DNA from: CAYVDH01 sp964450355
Lineage (GTDB): Bacteria; Bacteroidota; Bacteroidia; NS11-12g; UBA955
Assembly (NCBI GenBank): GCA_964450355.1
Contig: CAYVDH010000024.1
Location: 1-27,742 of the forward strand
Direction of reading: 5' to 3'
DNA length: 27,742 nt
Shown: positions 15,270-23,116 of the stretch, in pieces
Numbering within the stretch: position 1 is the first letter of the stretch
How the letters are laid out: each line of letters begins with the position of its first letter
The notes under the pieces: generated by a model
Told to the model about the DNA's origin: nothing
Database searches by the model: none
What the model saw: only the letters and a program-made list of their open reading frames with translations
Position numbers and translations under genes: made by a program

Positions 15270-17642
15270 ATGAAGAAAAACATCATATTGATTTTATTGC
15301 TTATTTTTTTTAAGGAGACAAACGCTCAATTAATTAAAAAAATGAGCAATGGCATTGATAGACCTATCATTACAAATTGTAAAAACAGCATTAGTGGAAT
15401 TACTGTCATCTATAATAAATTCAAAGATACTTTTTATGTAGAAAATTGGAATCCAGCAACTCAAAATTGGGAATTTATTAATAAATTTAAAGGCCTAACT
15501 AATTCTAAAAATTACAGCTGCACTTACTTAAAAGACACGTTGTATGTTTATGGCTCTGTCAACAATGTTGTTGGAGTTCATAAAATCAATGAATTCGAAA
15601 TAACTACAGTAGGTGAATTCGACAAATTAAATACTGAAGCACCTCTTATGCTGGTGTTTGGAAATGAGATGTTGTTTTGTTCAAACTTTGATACCATATA
15701 TTACAATTCGAGCAGTGTAACTTCAAACAGTGTTGCATTATATAATGGCTTAAAATGGAAAGGTCTTAATAAACCTTTTACAGCCAATACCCTTATGGCA
15801 TACAAAATCATAGGTTCCAAAAACAGTGATTCTGCTTTAATTGCATTTCCAAACTTTGCTAACAATTATTCCCTTTTGGGTTTTGTTTATCCTGATTTTT
15901 GGTATCCTATCAGTTCTATCACTAGCGATGTAAATCAAATAGGAGTTCATGAAAACAAATTTATTTTATCTAAAAAATTTCAAGACTCTATCATTTATTA
16001 CAGCAATTTTGCTCGGGTAAAATCAATTTCTCCATATTCTGGCATCACTCCAGATTTTGAATATTCTAATCCTTTAATAAACTACAAAGAACAACTATTT
16101 ACCATTAATAAAAATGGTAAAATTTCTTATTTATTGGGGAATAGATTCATTGAAACTCTAACATTACCAAACTACTCCAACGACCCTACTTGGGACCTCA
16201 TTGCATCAGATACTTTATTGTATGCAACCACTCAAACCCCCTTTTATTATCAAAACGAAGACATTAAACATGCATTCGAAATCAACACCAATGAACTAAG
16301 TAACATAAAAACTGACACTATCTATGGGTTTGTATTTATAGACAACAATCAAAATGGAATTTTTGACGGCAATGATTCATTTCCAAATCAAATAAGCCAA
16401 ATATTCAACAAAACTTATCAAAAATTAATCAATACCAGACTTAATGGAAGTTTCGAAGAATATGTACCAGATTATAATGATGTTGAATTTCAATTTTTAA
16501 ACACCAATTTCGACAGTTGTTCCAGCATCAGTTTTAGTGCAAATTTAATTTCTAAAAACACAAACAATAAGGTCAGTAAAGATTCCATCTATTTCCCAAT
16601 TAGACCATTTAATTCAAAATCACTTTATAGGATTAAAATAGAACCCTATGCGAGGTATCAACAAAGGCTGTTAGACCCCAATAAAATGCTCATCAAAGTA
16701 AGTTCAAAAAAATGCAAAGCTCAAATAACTCCTACTAAAATAACATTAAAATTGAAACTTGCTAACAATTACCAATTCACTAGCAGCAACATTCCTTATA
16801 CCAACTTTTCAAACAATGAATTGACTTTTAAAATAGATTTATTAGACACCCAATTATTAGAAATTAATGGATATTATCCTAACACTTACTTCTCAATCAA
16901 TGACAAAGTAAAACACCACATTTCATATTCAGTGTATGACACAACCGAATTGCATGATTTTATCGAACAATTATTGGTTTACAGCTACGATCCAAATATT
17001 AAAAATTGCACTCCGGAAGGAAGAGTTTATAGCAGTTTGAATAAAATAAGGTACTACATACAATTTCAAAATGAAGGAAATGATGTCGCTAGAAAAGTGA
17101 TTGTAATAGACACTTTGAATTTAAAAATCCCTGTTTATGAATTTCAAATGGTAGGAGCTTCACATCCATATTCAGTTGCCATAAGAGACAACATTGTCAA
17201 ATGGGAATTTGACGACATCAATTTAAAACCTAAAAGTGAAAATGAAGAATTAAGCAAAGGTTATGTGGCTTTCGAAGCCAAAATAAAGGGTGAACTTGGC
17301 ATAGGAGATTCTATATTGAACAAGGCATACATCTATTTTGATTACAATCCTCCTATCATTACAGACGATTCCAAGGTTATTAGATTAACAGACAGCAGTA
17401 AAAACTCAAAAACAATAAAGACTTTATATTTATATCCTAATCCTGCTCGCAGTCAAATCACATTTAAAAACACCTCAAACAAATCCACAAAAGTGAGCAT
17501 TTACGATGCTAAAGGTGCTGAAATAGAATCGATAGAATTAAACAGCAACACAGAAAAAAAAGTAAATGTTACCAATTGGAGTGCGGGAATATACATAGCC
17601 AGAAATGAAAAAGGAGAAAGCTATAAATTTATAATCTATTAA
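15270..17642 (+). CDS. T9SS-secreted protein with beta-propeller-like, SdrD_B-like and DUF7619-like domains (paralogue 1)
   Basis: A 790-residue protein. Signal peptide about 1-19 (MKKNIILILLLIFFKETNA). Residues ~20-340 contain repeated short strands (FYVENWNPATQNWEFI, LYNGLKWKGL) like a kelch or galactose-oxidase propeller. An SdrD_B-like segment with an acidic, possibly Ca-binding loop (DNNQNGIFDGND) lies near 350-385. A conserved region about 568-707 (YSYDPN, YIQFQNEGND, VYEFQMVGASHP, IYFDYNPPI) matches the DUF7619-type repeat that precedes many sorting domains. A T9SS type A signal starts at about 715 (LYLYPNPARSQ). It begins two bases after the anti-sigma candidate, so it is in the sigma operon. 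It is clearly homologous over its full length to the next gene. Ligand or activity unknown. Confidence 0.82.
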   Translation: MKKNIILILLLIFFKETNAQLIKKMSNGIDRPIITNCKNSISGITVIYNKFKDTFYVENWNPATQNWEFINKFKGLTNSKNYSCTYLKDTLYVYGSVNNVVGVHKINEFEITTVGEFDKLNTEAPLMLVFGNEMLFCSNFDTIYYNSSSVTSNSVALYNGLKWKGLNKPFTANTLMAYKIIGSKNSDSALIAFPNFANNYSLLGFVYPDFWYPISSITSDVNQIGVHENKFILSKKFQDSIIYYSNFARVKSISPYSGITPDFEYSNPLINYKEQLFTINKNGKISYLLGNRFIETLTLPNYSNDPTWDLIASDTLLYATTQTPFYYQNEDIKHAFEINTNELSNIKTDTIYGFVFIDNNQNGIFDGNDSFPNQISQIFNKTYQKLINTRLNGSFEEYVPDYNDVEFQFLNTNFDSCSSISFSANLISKNTNNKVSKDSIYFPIRPFNSKSLYRIKIEPYARYQQRLLDPNKMLIKVSSKKCKAQITPTKITLKLKLANNYQFTSSNIPYTNFSNNELTFKIDLLDTQLLEINGYYPNTYFSINDKVKHHISYSVYDTTELHDFIEQLLVYSYDPNIKNCTPEGRVYSSLNKIRYYIQFQNEGNDVARKVIVIDTLNLKIPVYEFQMVGASHPYSVAIRDNIVKWEFDDINLKPKSENEELSKGYVAFEAKIKGELGIGDSILNKAYIYFDYNPPIITDDSKVIRLTDSSKNSKTIKTLYLYPNPARSQITFKNTSNKSTKVSIYDAKGAEIESIELNSNTEKKVNVTNWSAGIYIARNEKGESYKFIIY

Positions 17643-17650
17643 TAAGCAAC

Positions 17651-20050
17651 ATGAAACTCTCTATTATAAAAACAACAATTGTATTTATCAGTTTATTTAG
17701 TTATATATACTTGAATTCACAATCATACATTAAACCGATGGGCAATGGAACTACTTATCCTGTCTCATGCACGTGTAAAGACTCATTAGGCAACTTATAT
17801 GCTGTTCAGCAACGTCAATTCAATTCTGACACCATTCTGATTCAAAAATGGTCAACTACTAATAACACTTGGACCAATTTCACACGATTAATAAATTACA
17901 ACATTTATCCATCAATTAGTAAAACAACTTGTAATTTTTATGCCAATAAATTATACTTAACTGCTTTAGATAATAATTTCAAACTCAATTTAATGGAGTT
18001 TGATGGTAATATTTGGAAAGCAATTACAATTTTCTCAATAAATTATAATTCTTTTTGGACTGCCATCCATTCTCATGTATTTAAAAACAAGCTATACTTT
18101 ATAGGGGGATTTGATTCAATTGGAGGAAATTCTATGCCAAATGTTGCCATTTTCAATGGTAACACTTTTACAAATGAAAATTTTCCGTCTCAATTTTTAA
18201 CCGATGGAACTTTTGAATCTCATATTGAATCTAATAAAGACACTATGTTTTTTACTAGTAACAATAAAATCATAAGGCATATTTATCCAAATACATGGAC
18301 TAATATATTCACAACAAAAAACAATTCTTATGAAAATCTTCAATCAATTGCTCTTTTAAACAATAATATTTTTACTATTAATAATTCCAAATTGTATCAA
18401 TTAAATCAAAATGGAATTCTTCTTGATTCTTTTACTACAATAGATTTCAAACCAAAACTAAAAAGCATTAATGAAAAACTTTTTATAGTAAGTCGAAATG
18501 GTAAATTAAAGTATTTTAAAAATAACCAATTTAAATACTTAGACATCAATGAAGTTAATGACTCTAATTTTATTTCTTTTAATGTAGTGAACAACAAGTT
18601 ATTTTATTATGGAAGTAAGGGAGTAAAAATTAATGGTGTGGACTACAACAACATCATTGAAATTGATCCCGATTCTGCAATAGGAGTTGGATATGACACC
18701 ATCCGATGCTTTGTGTTTTGGGATAAAAACAACAATTTAATTAAAGATAAAAACGACATTACCCCAAATAGTTTTACAAATGTATTTAACATAACCAGCA
18801 ACAAGTATATGATAAATTTAGACAGTGGTAAATTAATAGATTATGTTTTAGAAAACCAAAATCAAGAGTACAGATTAGAATATTATCAATTTGATTCCTG
18901 TGTTTCATTTAAACCAAATAGCAATATAACTACAAACAATTCAAGTTTATCTAAATCAAATGATAGCATCTATTTCCCATTGAGTAAAAAAACAAATGCC
19001 CCATATAACCTTGTTGTAAAAAACACAAGTTCAAACAGAGCTAGACTCATGGTAGAAACAGAATTAAGCATTAATGTTGAACACTACCATTGTTATTTTG
19101 GAACAATTTCAAATGGAAGTGTAAAAGTAACACTTGACCCCAATACCACTTTTAAAAGTTCAACTCCAGCTTATACATCAAAAAATGGAAATGAATACAC
19201 CTTTAGCAATTTAGCTATTTCATATTACCAAGCCAATGTCATTAAAATAAAAGTTGAATACGATATAAATAAATTTAAAGTAGGAGAAAAGGTTAAACAT
19301 TATATAGAATTAGGAGCATTAGCTAATGAAGACCCAAAAGACAACAAAGATAGCATTGTTCAAAATTTGGTGTATAGTTATGACCCTAATTGCAAAAACA
19401 GTATTCCAGAAGGAAAAATAACAAGCGATGTTAAAACGATTAGATATTATATCCATTTTCAAAATGAGGGCAATGACGATGCTCATACTGTTACTATAGT
19501 AGATTCACTGTTTTTAAATTTACCTGTATATGAATTTCAAATGGTTCATTCTACTCACCCTTTTCAAGTATCTATTCAACCTGGCACAAATACTGTAAAA
19601 TGGATATTCAACAACATCTATTTAAAACCAAAATCAACTAATGAAGAACTAAGCAAAGGCTATATAGTATTTGATGCTAAAATGAAAAATAATTTAAAAA
19701 TTGGAGACAGTATTAGGAACAATGCAAACATATACTTTGACTACAACTCTCCTATTACAACTAATTTTGCTGTAATCACTAGAATTGAAAAAGTAAATGT
19801 TAATACCAATACCATTCATACTAACAAAGAATTAAGTCTATATCCTAATCCTGCAACTTATAATTTAACAATTTCTAACAACAGTCAAATACCTACCTAT
19901 TTCAAAATATATGACTTAAAGGGAAGTTTAATATCTCAAGGTTATATTTCTCAAAATAATTCAACATCGATAAATGTTAACAATTGGATGAGTGGTTTGT
20001 ATTTATTAGTAAATGAAAAGGGTGAATCCATAAAATTCTTTATTGAATAA
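17651..20050 (+). CDS. T9SS-secreted protein, paralogue 2 of the preceding gene
   Basis: A 799-residue protein with the same order of parts as the gene before it: signal peptide, propeller-like N-terminal half (opening with MGNGTTYPVSCTCKDSLGN against MSNGIDRPIITNCKNSISG in the paralogue), SdrD_B-like segment near 350 (RCFVFWDKNNNLIKDKND), DUF7619-like region about 572-713 (LVYSYDPNCKN, VYEFQMVHSTHP, IYFDYNSPI) and T9SS type A signal from about 724 (LSLYPNPATYN). Identity is much higher in the DUF7619-like part than in the propeller, consistent with a tandem duplication whose exposed half diverged. The acidic loop is less complete than in paralogue 1. It lies eight bases after the previous stop and is therefore probably cotranscribed. 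Confidence 0.82.
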   Translation: MKLSIIKTTIVFISLFSYIYLNSQSYIKPMGNGTTYPVSCTCKDSLGNLYAVQQRQFNSDTILIQKWSTTNNTWTNFTRLINYNIYPSISKTTCNFYANKLYLTALDNNFKLNLMEFDGNIWKAITIFSINYNSFWTAIHSHVFKNKLYFIGGFDSIGGNSMPNVAIFNGNTFTNENFPSQFLTDGTFESHIESNKDTMFFTSNNKIIRHIYPNTWTNIFTTKNNSYENLQSIALLNNNIFTINNSKLYQLNQNGILLDSFTTIDFKPKLKSINEKLFIVSRNGKLKYFKNNQFKYLDINEVNDSNFISFNVVNNKLFYYGSKGVKINGVDYNNIIEIDPDSAIGVGYDTIRCFVFWDKNNNLIKDKNDITPNSFTNVFNITSNKYMINLDSGKLIDYVLENQNQEYRLEYYQFDSCVSFKPNSNITTNNSSLSKSNDSIYFPLSKKTNAPYNLVVKNTSSNRARLMVETELSINVEHYHCYFGTISNGSVKVTLDPNTTFKSSTPAYTSKNGNEYTFSNLAISYYQANVIKIKVEYDINKFKVGEKVKHYIELGALANEDPKDNKDSIVQNLVYSYDPNCKNSIPEGKITSDVKTIRYYIHFQNEGNDDAHTVTIVDSLFLNLPVYEFQMVHSTHPFQVSIQPGTNTVKWIFNNIYLKPKSTNEELSKGYIVFDAKMKNNLKIGDSIRNNANIYFDYNSPITTNFAVITRIEKVNVNTNTIHTNKELSLYPNPATYNLTISNNSQIPTYFKIYDLKGSLISQGYISQNNSTSINVNNWMSGLYLLVNEKGESIKFFIE

Positions 20051-20093
20051 AACAACAATGTGATTGAATATTTAGTTAAAATATCCCTAAAAA

Positions 20094-20123
20094 TGTCACA
20101 ATATTTTAGTGAATCTCGTCTAT
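20094..20123 (+). promoter_or_regulatory. ECF-type promoter, TGTCACA-N16-CGTCTAT (copy 2)
   Basis: TGTCACA at 20094-20100 and CGTCTAT at 20117-20123 with a 16-base spacer repeat the element upstream of the sigma gene exactly, while the spacer sequence itself differs. The ATG of the PKD protein begins 27 bases after the C of CGTCTAT, the same distance as in copy 1. Inferred to be a second target of the sigma factor at 13407 within the cluster. Confidence 0.78.
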
Positions 20124-20143
20124 CTTAGTAAATATTATTTATC

Positions 20144-21634
20144 ATGAAAAAATCAATTATTAACCCTTTATTTTTATTATCATTCTTGTTCTTCTCTTTA
20201 TTAAATCTACAGTCATTGAAAGGACAATCACCTTCTGTAAATTTTAGAATTTCAAAATCTTGTAAAAACATTGCAATTTATGATTCAAGCACCTATAATG
20301 GCAATTATTCCATTATCAATCAAAAAGTAAGGTTTGGTGACGGGACAAATTTCAACTCAAGTATTTACAACTATTATATAGGTCATACTTACAATTATGA
20401 CAGCACATACATTGTTTGCTACATTGTTACTTTTTATGATTCTACTACTAGTTCTACTTTTAAAGATTCATCTTGTAAAACAATTCAAATTAAAATTGAT
20501 AAAACTTGTTTTATGACTGGAATATATATGAGATTAGATTCTCCTAATTGCAAGAAAATTATTGTATCCCCTTCCATATTATATTTCCCTATATACCCAT
20601 TGACTAAACACCATCTAATTACTCATAGTAAAACAAAAATAAACTTTGGTGATGGGACATTAGACTCTAACAATTTAAATTATCAGTTCAATCATACTTA
20701 TAATTCTGAGGGGAGTTACACATTAACAACCTACAATCAATTGTTTGATACTACTAAAAATCAATATTATTATGACACAGTTATTAATTCAATTAATTTA
20801 ATTTGCAATCCATGCAATGTTGTTGCATATTTTAATTACACCATGGATACATCCAACAACTGTTATAAAGTCAATTTTTATGGGTATAATAACAATTACA
20901 CAAACACAACATTTGATTTTGGTGACAATAGTAGCTCAAGTTCAAACATTACAAGCCATACTTATACTTCAAGTGGTTATTATGATGTCAAATATTATGT
21001 AGAGAAATACGATTCTATAAATTCAAAATGGTGTAGAGACTCTACTATTTTAACAATAAATGTTGATTGTGGCAGATGTGGAATCAAATCCAATTTATTT
21101 TTATCGTATGATTCTTCTCAAACCTTTAAAGCCAAATTGTACAATTTCAGTTCAGGACCTATAAATAAACATAAATGGTTATTTGGCGATGGTACTAGCT
21201 CAACCCAAAAAGCCCCTACACACACTTATACCAGTTCAGGAAAATATACCTTAACTTATATTGCAATTGATTCAATAAACAATTGCGAAGATACTTCTTA
21301 TATCAATTTTGAAATTGATAGTTTTGGAAACATAAAAAGAGGAAACATTTCTTTTACTCTTGAAATCATTGACAGAACAAAAATTTCTACAGGTATAGAA
21401 ATAAATCAAATAGAAAACAAAATCAATTTGTATCCAAATCCAGCTAAAGAGAACATTATAATCGAGACAAATACTTATGCTGAGATATCAATCTTTAATT
21501 GCAATGGACAAAAAATTTATGAGACTAATTCACTAGAATTAAAACAAGTTGAAATTCCAGTTAAAGAATGGAACAAAGGACTTTATATCTGTAGAATCAA
21601 CAATTCAGAAACCATTAAATTCATTGTAGAATAA
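20144..21634 (+). CDS. T9SS-secreted protein with PKD repeats
   Basis: A 496-residue protein with a signal peptide ending near residue 28 (SLKGQ). Four PKD-type domains follow, each with a GDG/GDN turn and a HTY strand: VRFGDGTN...GHTYNYD; INFGDGTL...NHTYNSEG; FDFGDNSS...SHTYTSSGYYDV; WLFGDGTSSTQKAPTHTYTSSGKYTL. The C-terminus (from about 425, INLYPNPAKENI... GLYICRI) is a T9SS type A sorting signal. The gene is preceded by its own copy of the ECF promoter, 93 bases after the paralogue pair, so it can be expressed independently or as the end of the operon. A surface adhesion or matrix role is likely for the domain type; the partner is unknown. No clear terminator was seen after it. Confidence 0.85.
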   Translation: MKKSIINPLFLLSFLFFSLLNLQSLKGQSPSVNFRISKSCKNIAIYDSSTYNGNYSIINQKVRFGDGTNFNSSIYNYYIGHTYNYDSTYIVCYIVTFYDSTTSSTFKDSSCKTIQIKIDKTCFMTGIYMRLDSPNCKKIIVSPSILYFPIYPLTKHHLITHSKTKINFGDGTLDSNNLNYQFNHTYNSEGSYTLTTYNQLFDTTKNQYYYDTVINSINLICNPCNVVAYFNYTMDTSNNCYKVNFYGYNNNYTNTTFDFGDNSSSSSNITSHTYTSSGYYDVKYYVEKYDSINSKWCRDSTILTINVDCGRCGIKSNLFLSYDSSQTFKAKLYNFSSGPINKHKWLFGDGTSSTQKAPTHTYTSSGKYTLTYIAIDSINNCEDTSYINFEIDSFGNIKRGNISFTLEIIDRTKISTGIEINQIENKINLYPNPAKENIIIETNTYAEISIFNCNGQKIYETNSLELKQVEIPVKEWNKGLYICRINNSETIKFIVE

Positions 21635-21759
21635 TTTAATTGGCTTTAATCTATTAAATGTAGTAATACTGATTTGTTTAAAATAAAAACTAGCATTGTT
21701 AGTTGCTGTTGCGAATATGATGGCTTATACCAATATGAATTATATAATAGACCAAAAAG

Positions 21760-22680
21760 GCTGAAAAAAGACATGATGAAAACGGCATTTTTTTCACAAT
21801 TTCATTAGTTATGTTTTTGGAGGTTAGTGTTATGATATGTCTTAATTTATCAAGATTAGTATGTTGTCGATTTGTGAAATTTCACTTTACAATTTGCCAT
21901 ATTTAATTTCTTGGGTTAAGTTCAGGACTATACAGGAGAATGATATTTAGGAATAAGAAGTGTTGTAGCCTTGTGAAAAGCGCCATTATCCAATACTACA
22001 ATTTTTAGTTCTTCAGGTTCTTCTAAACTAAATTCATTTAAGAAAACTTTATGCTTTTACTATCACAACGAGATAGTAAAAGCATAAAGTGACTTCCATT
22101 AATGGGAGAGTATGCCCTAAAGATATATGTTGAAAATGACTCTTGTTGAAAATGACAAATTGGCTTTACGTCCTTAACGGTTAAAGCCTTGTCATTTTTG
22201 ATAAATAAAATGAATCTGCTTTCATCTTGAAAATATAATTTAATGCTCTGAAATGAGTCTATATGTATGGATATTACTTCTTTTCAGATTTGACCGAAGT
22301 TTTTAAAACCTGCAACCATTTTATCATCTTTTTTAACTTGACTTTTAAGAGCTACTTTAATACTTGAACCAAAATGAAGAATACTATATTTTAGAAGTGT
22401 ATTTTAGAGTATAATTTTTCCAAACTCGTTTTCTATTCAATTTTGCAATTCAACATATCCACTAAGCCCATTCTTGGGATAATTTATCTTAGCTTCGATT
22501 AGCTCATGTTCCTTATTTGATAAAATAGAAGGTTTAAATCCAGTTTTTTTATACCTAAGTAGAGCTTCAATGCCTCCTATAAATAAGCGGTTTGCCAAGT
22601 TTGGATACTGTTGTGATTAACAAACAATAATTCTGCTAACTCTCGATTTGAAATGCCATTTTTGCGCTACTTTAGTCCAA
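21760..22680 (-). pseudogene. IS630-family transposase remnant
   Basis: Read on the minus strand from about 22680, all three frames together spell an IS630-type transposase. There is an N-terminal helix-turn-helix (NGISNRELAELLFVNHNSIQTWQ), then GIEALLRYKKTGFKPSILS, LYFQDESRF (first catalytic Asp, near 22224), KALTVKDVKPIC, IVVLDNGAFHK (second Asp, near 21985) and SPELNP (near 21920). The third catalytic residue region is damaged. Stops and frameshifts interrupt it many times: TAG after GLK, a frameshift after TAYL, TGA in place of Trp after LQN, and a one-base loss near 22044. Ends are approximate and terminal inverted repeats were not identified. The rest of 21635-21760 shows nothing recognisable. 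Confidence 0.8.
22046..22090. repeat. perfect 19-bp inverted repeat with 7-base loop
   Basis: The arms 22046-22064 and 22072-22090 are exact reverse complements, separated by acaacga. The repeat sits inside the dead transposase just before its second catalytic motif, where the sense strand reads FMLLLSRCDSKSIK, so it can be read as transposase coding sequence. It lacks a T tract and is not a standard terminator. Confidence 0.9.
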
Positions 22681-22694
22681 TAAGAAAACGAATT

Positions 22695-23100
22695 CTAACT
22701 TATATTTTTGATATTGAAAAATGAAATACCCAACCAAACCACTGAAACTGTCATAGCAATTGCACCAACTAAAACCAAAACAGGTGGTAAGCCAAAATAT
22801 ACTTCCTATAAAATACCATGTGGCATCCATAAACCAGTTAAAGCTAATAATGAAATGACTTATACATTTTTTAGTTTGGCATTTAAACAAAGTAAAAAAT
22901 AACCAATTAAAATATTTAGAATTGTAAAAAGATTTCCGTGTACGTGTGTCAATCGGGCTTCAAAATATCACCAAATACTATAAGTTTTTGACCATTCTAC
23001 TTTTCCAGATGCAAAGTCTCGAAGGTAAATCAAAAGAATTCCAAAAGCCATAAAAAAGCCCATTGTAAAAAAAAATCAATTGCGATAATATTTTTACCAT
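22695..23100 (-). pseudogene. membrane-protein gene remnant
   Basis: From an ATG at 23100 the minus strand encodes MVKILSQL..., then after a shift in a T-run the segments MGFFMAFGILLIYLRDF, ARLTHVHGNLFTILNILIGYFLL, VISLLALTGLWMPHGIL and PVLVLVGAIAMTVSVVWLGI. These are four hydrophobic helices with conserved-looking HVHG and MPHG motifs. The frame is broken by a frameshift and at least three stops (TGA after TYSIW, TAA after KLKNV, TAG after HGIL). I do not recognise the family. It starts 16 bases after the glycosyltransferase stop and was probably the last gene of that operon. Confidence 0.65.
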
Positions 23101-23116
23101 TCAGAATTTTATTGTT

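Noticed and set aside
21635..21760. Possible terminator after the PKD cargo gene
   Set aside because: Only a 6-base TTTAAT/ATTAAA pairing with a long loop is present and no T run follows; too weak to call.
21635..22700. A complete insertion sequence with terminal inverted repeats
   Set aside because: Transposase motifs are clear, but no matching end repeats or target duplication could be identified by eye, so only a transposase remnant is called.
22708..22902. 64-codon open frame on the plus strand and a 72-codon frame opposite (22672-22890)
   Set aside because: Both overlap the broken membrane-protein gene on the minus strand, whose helices can be followed across three stops. The open frames are by-products of that decay.
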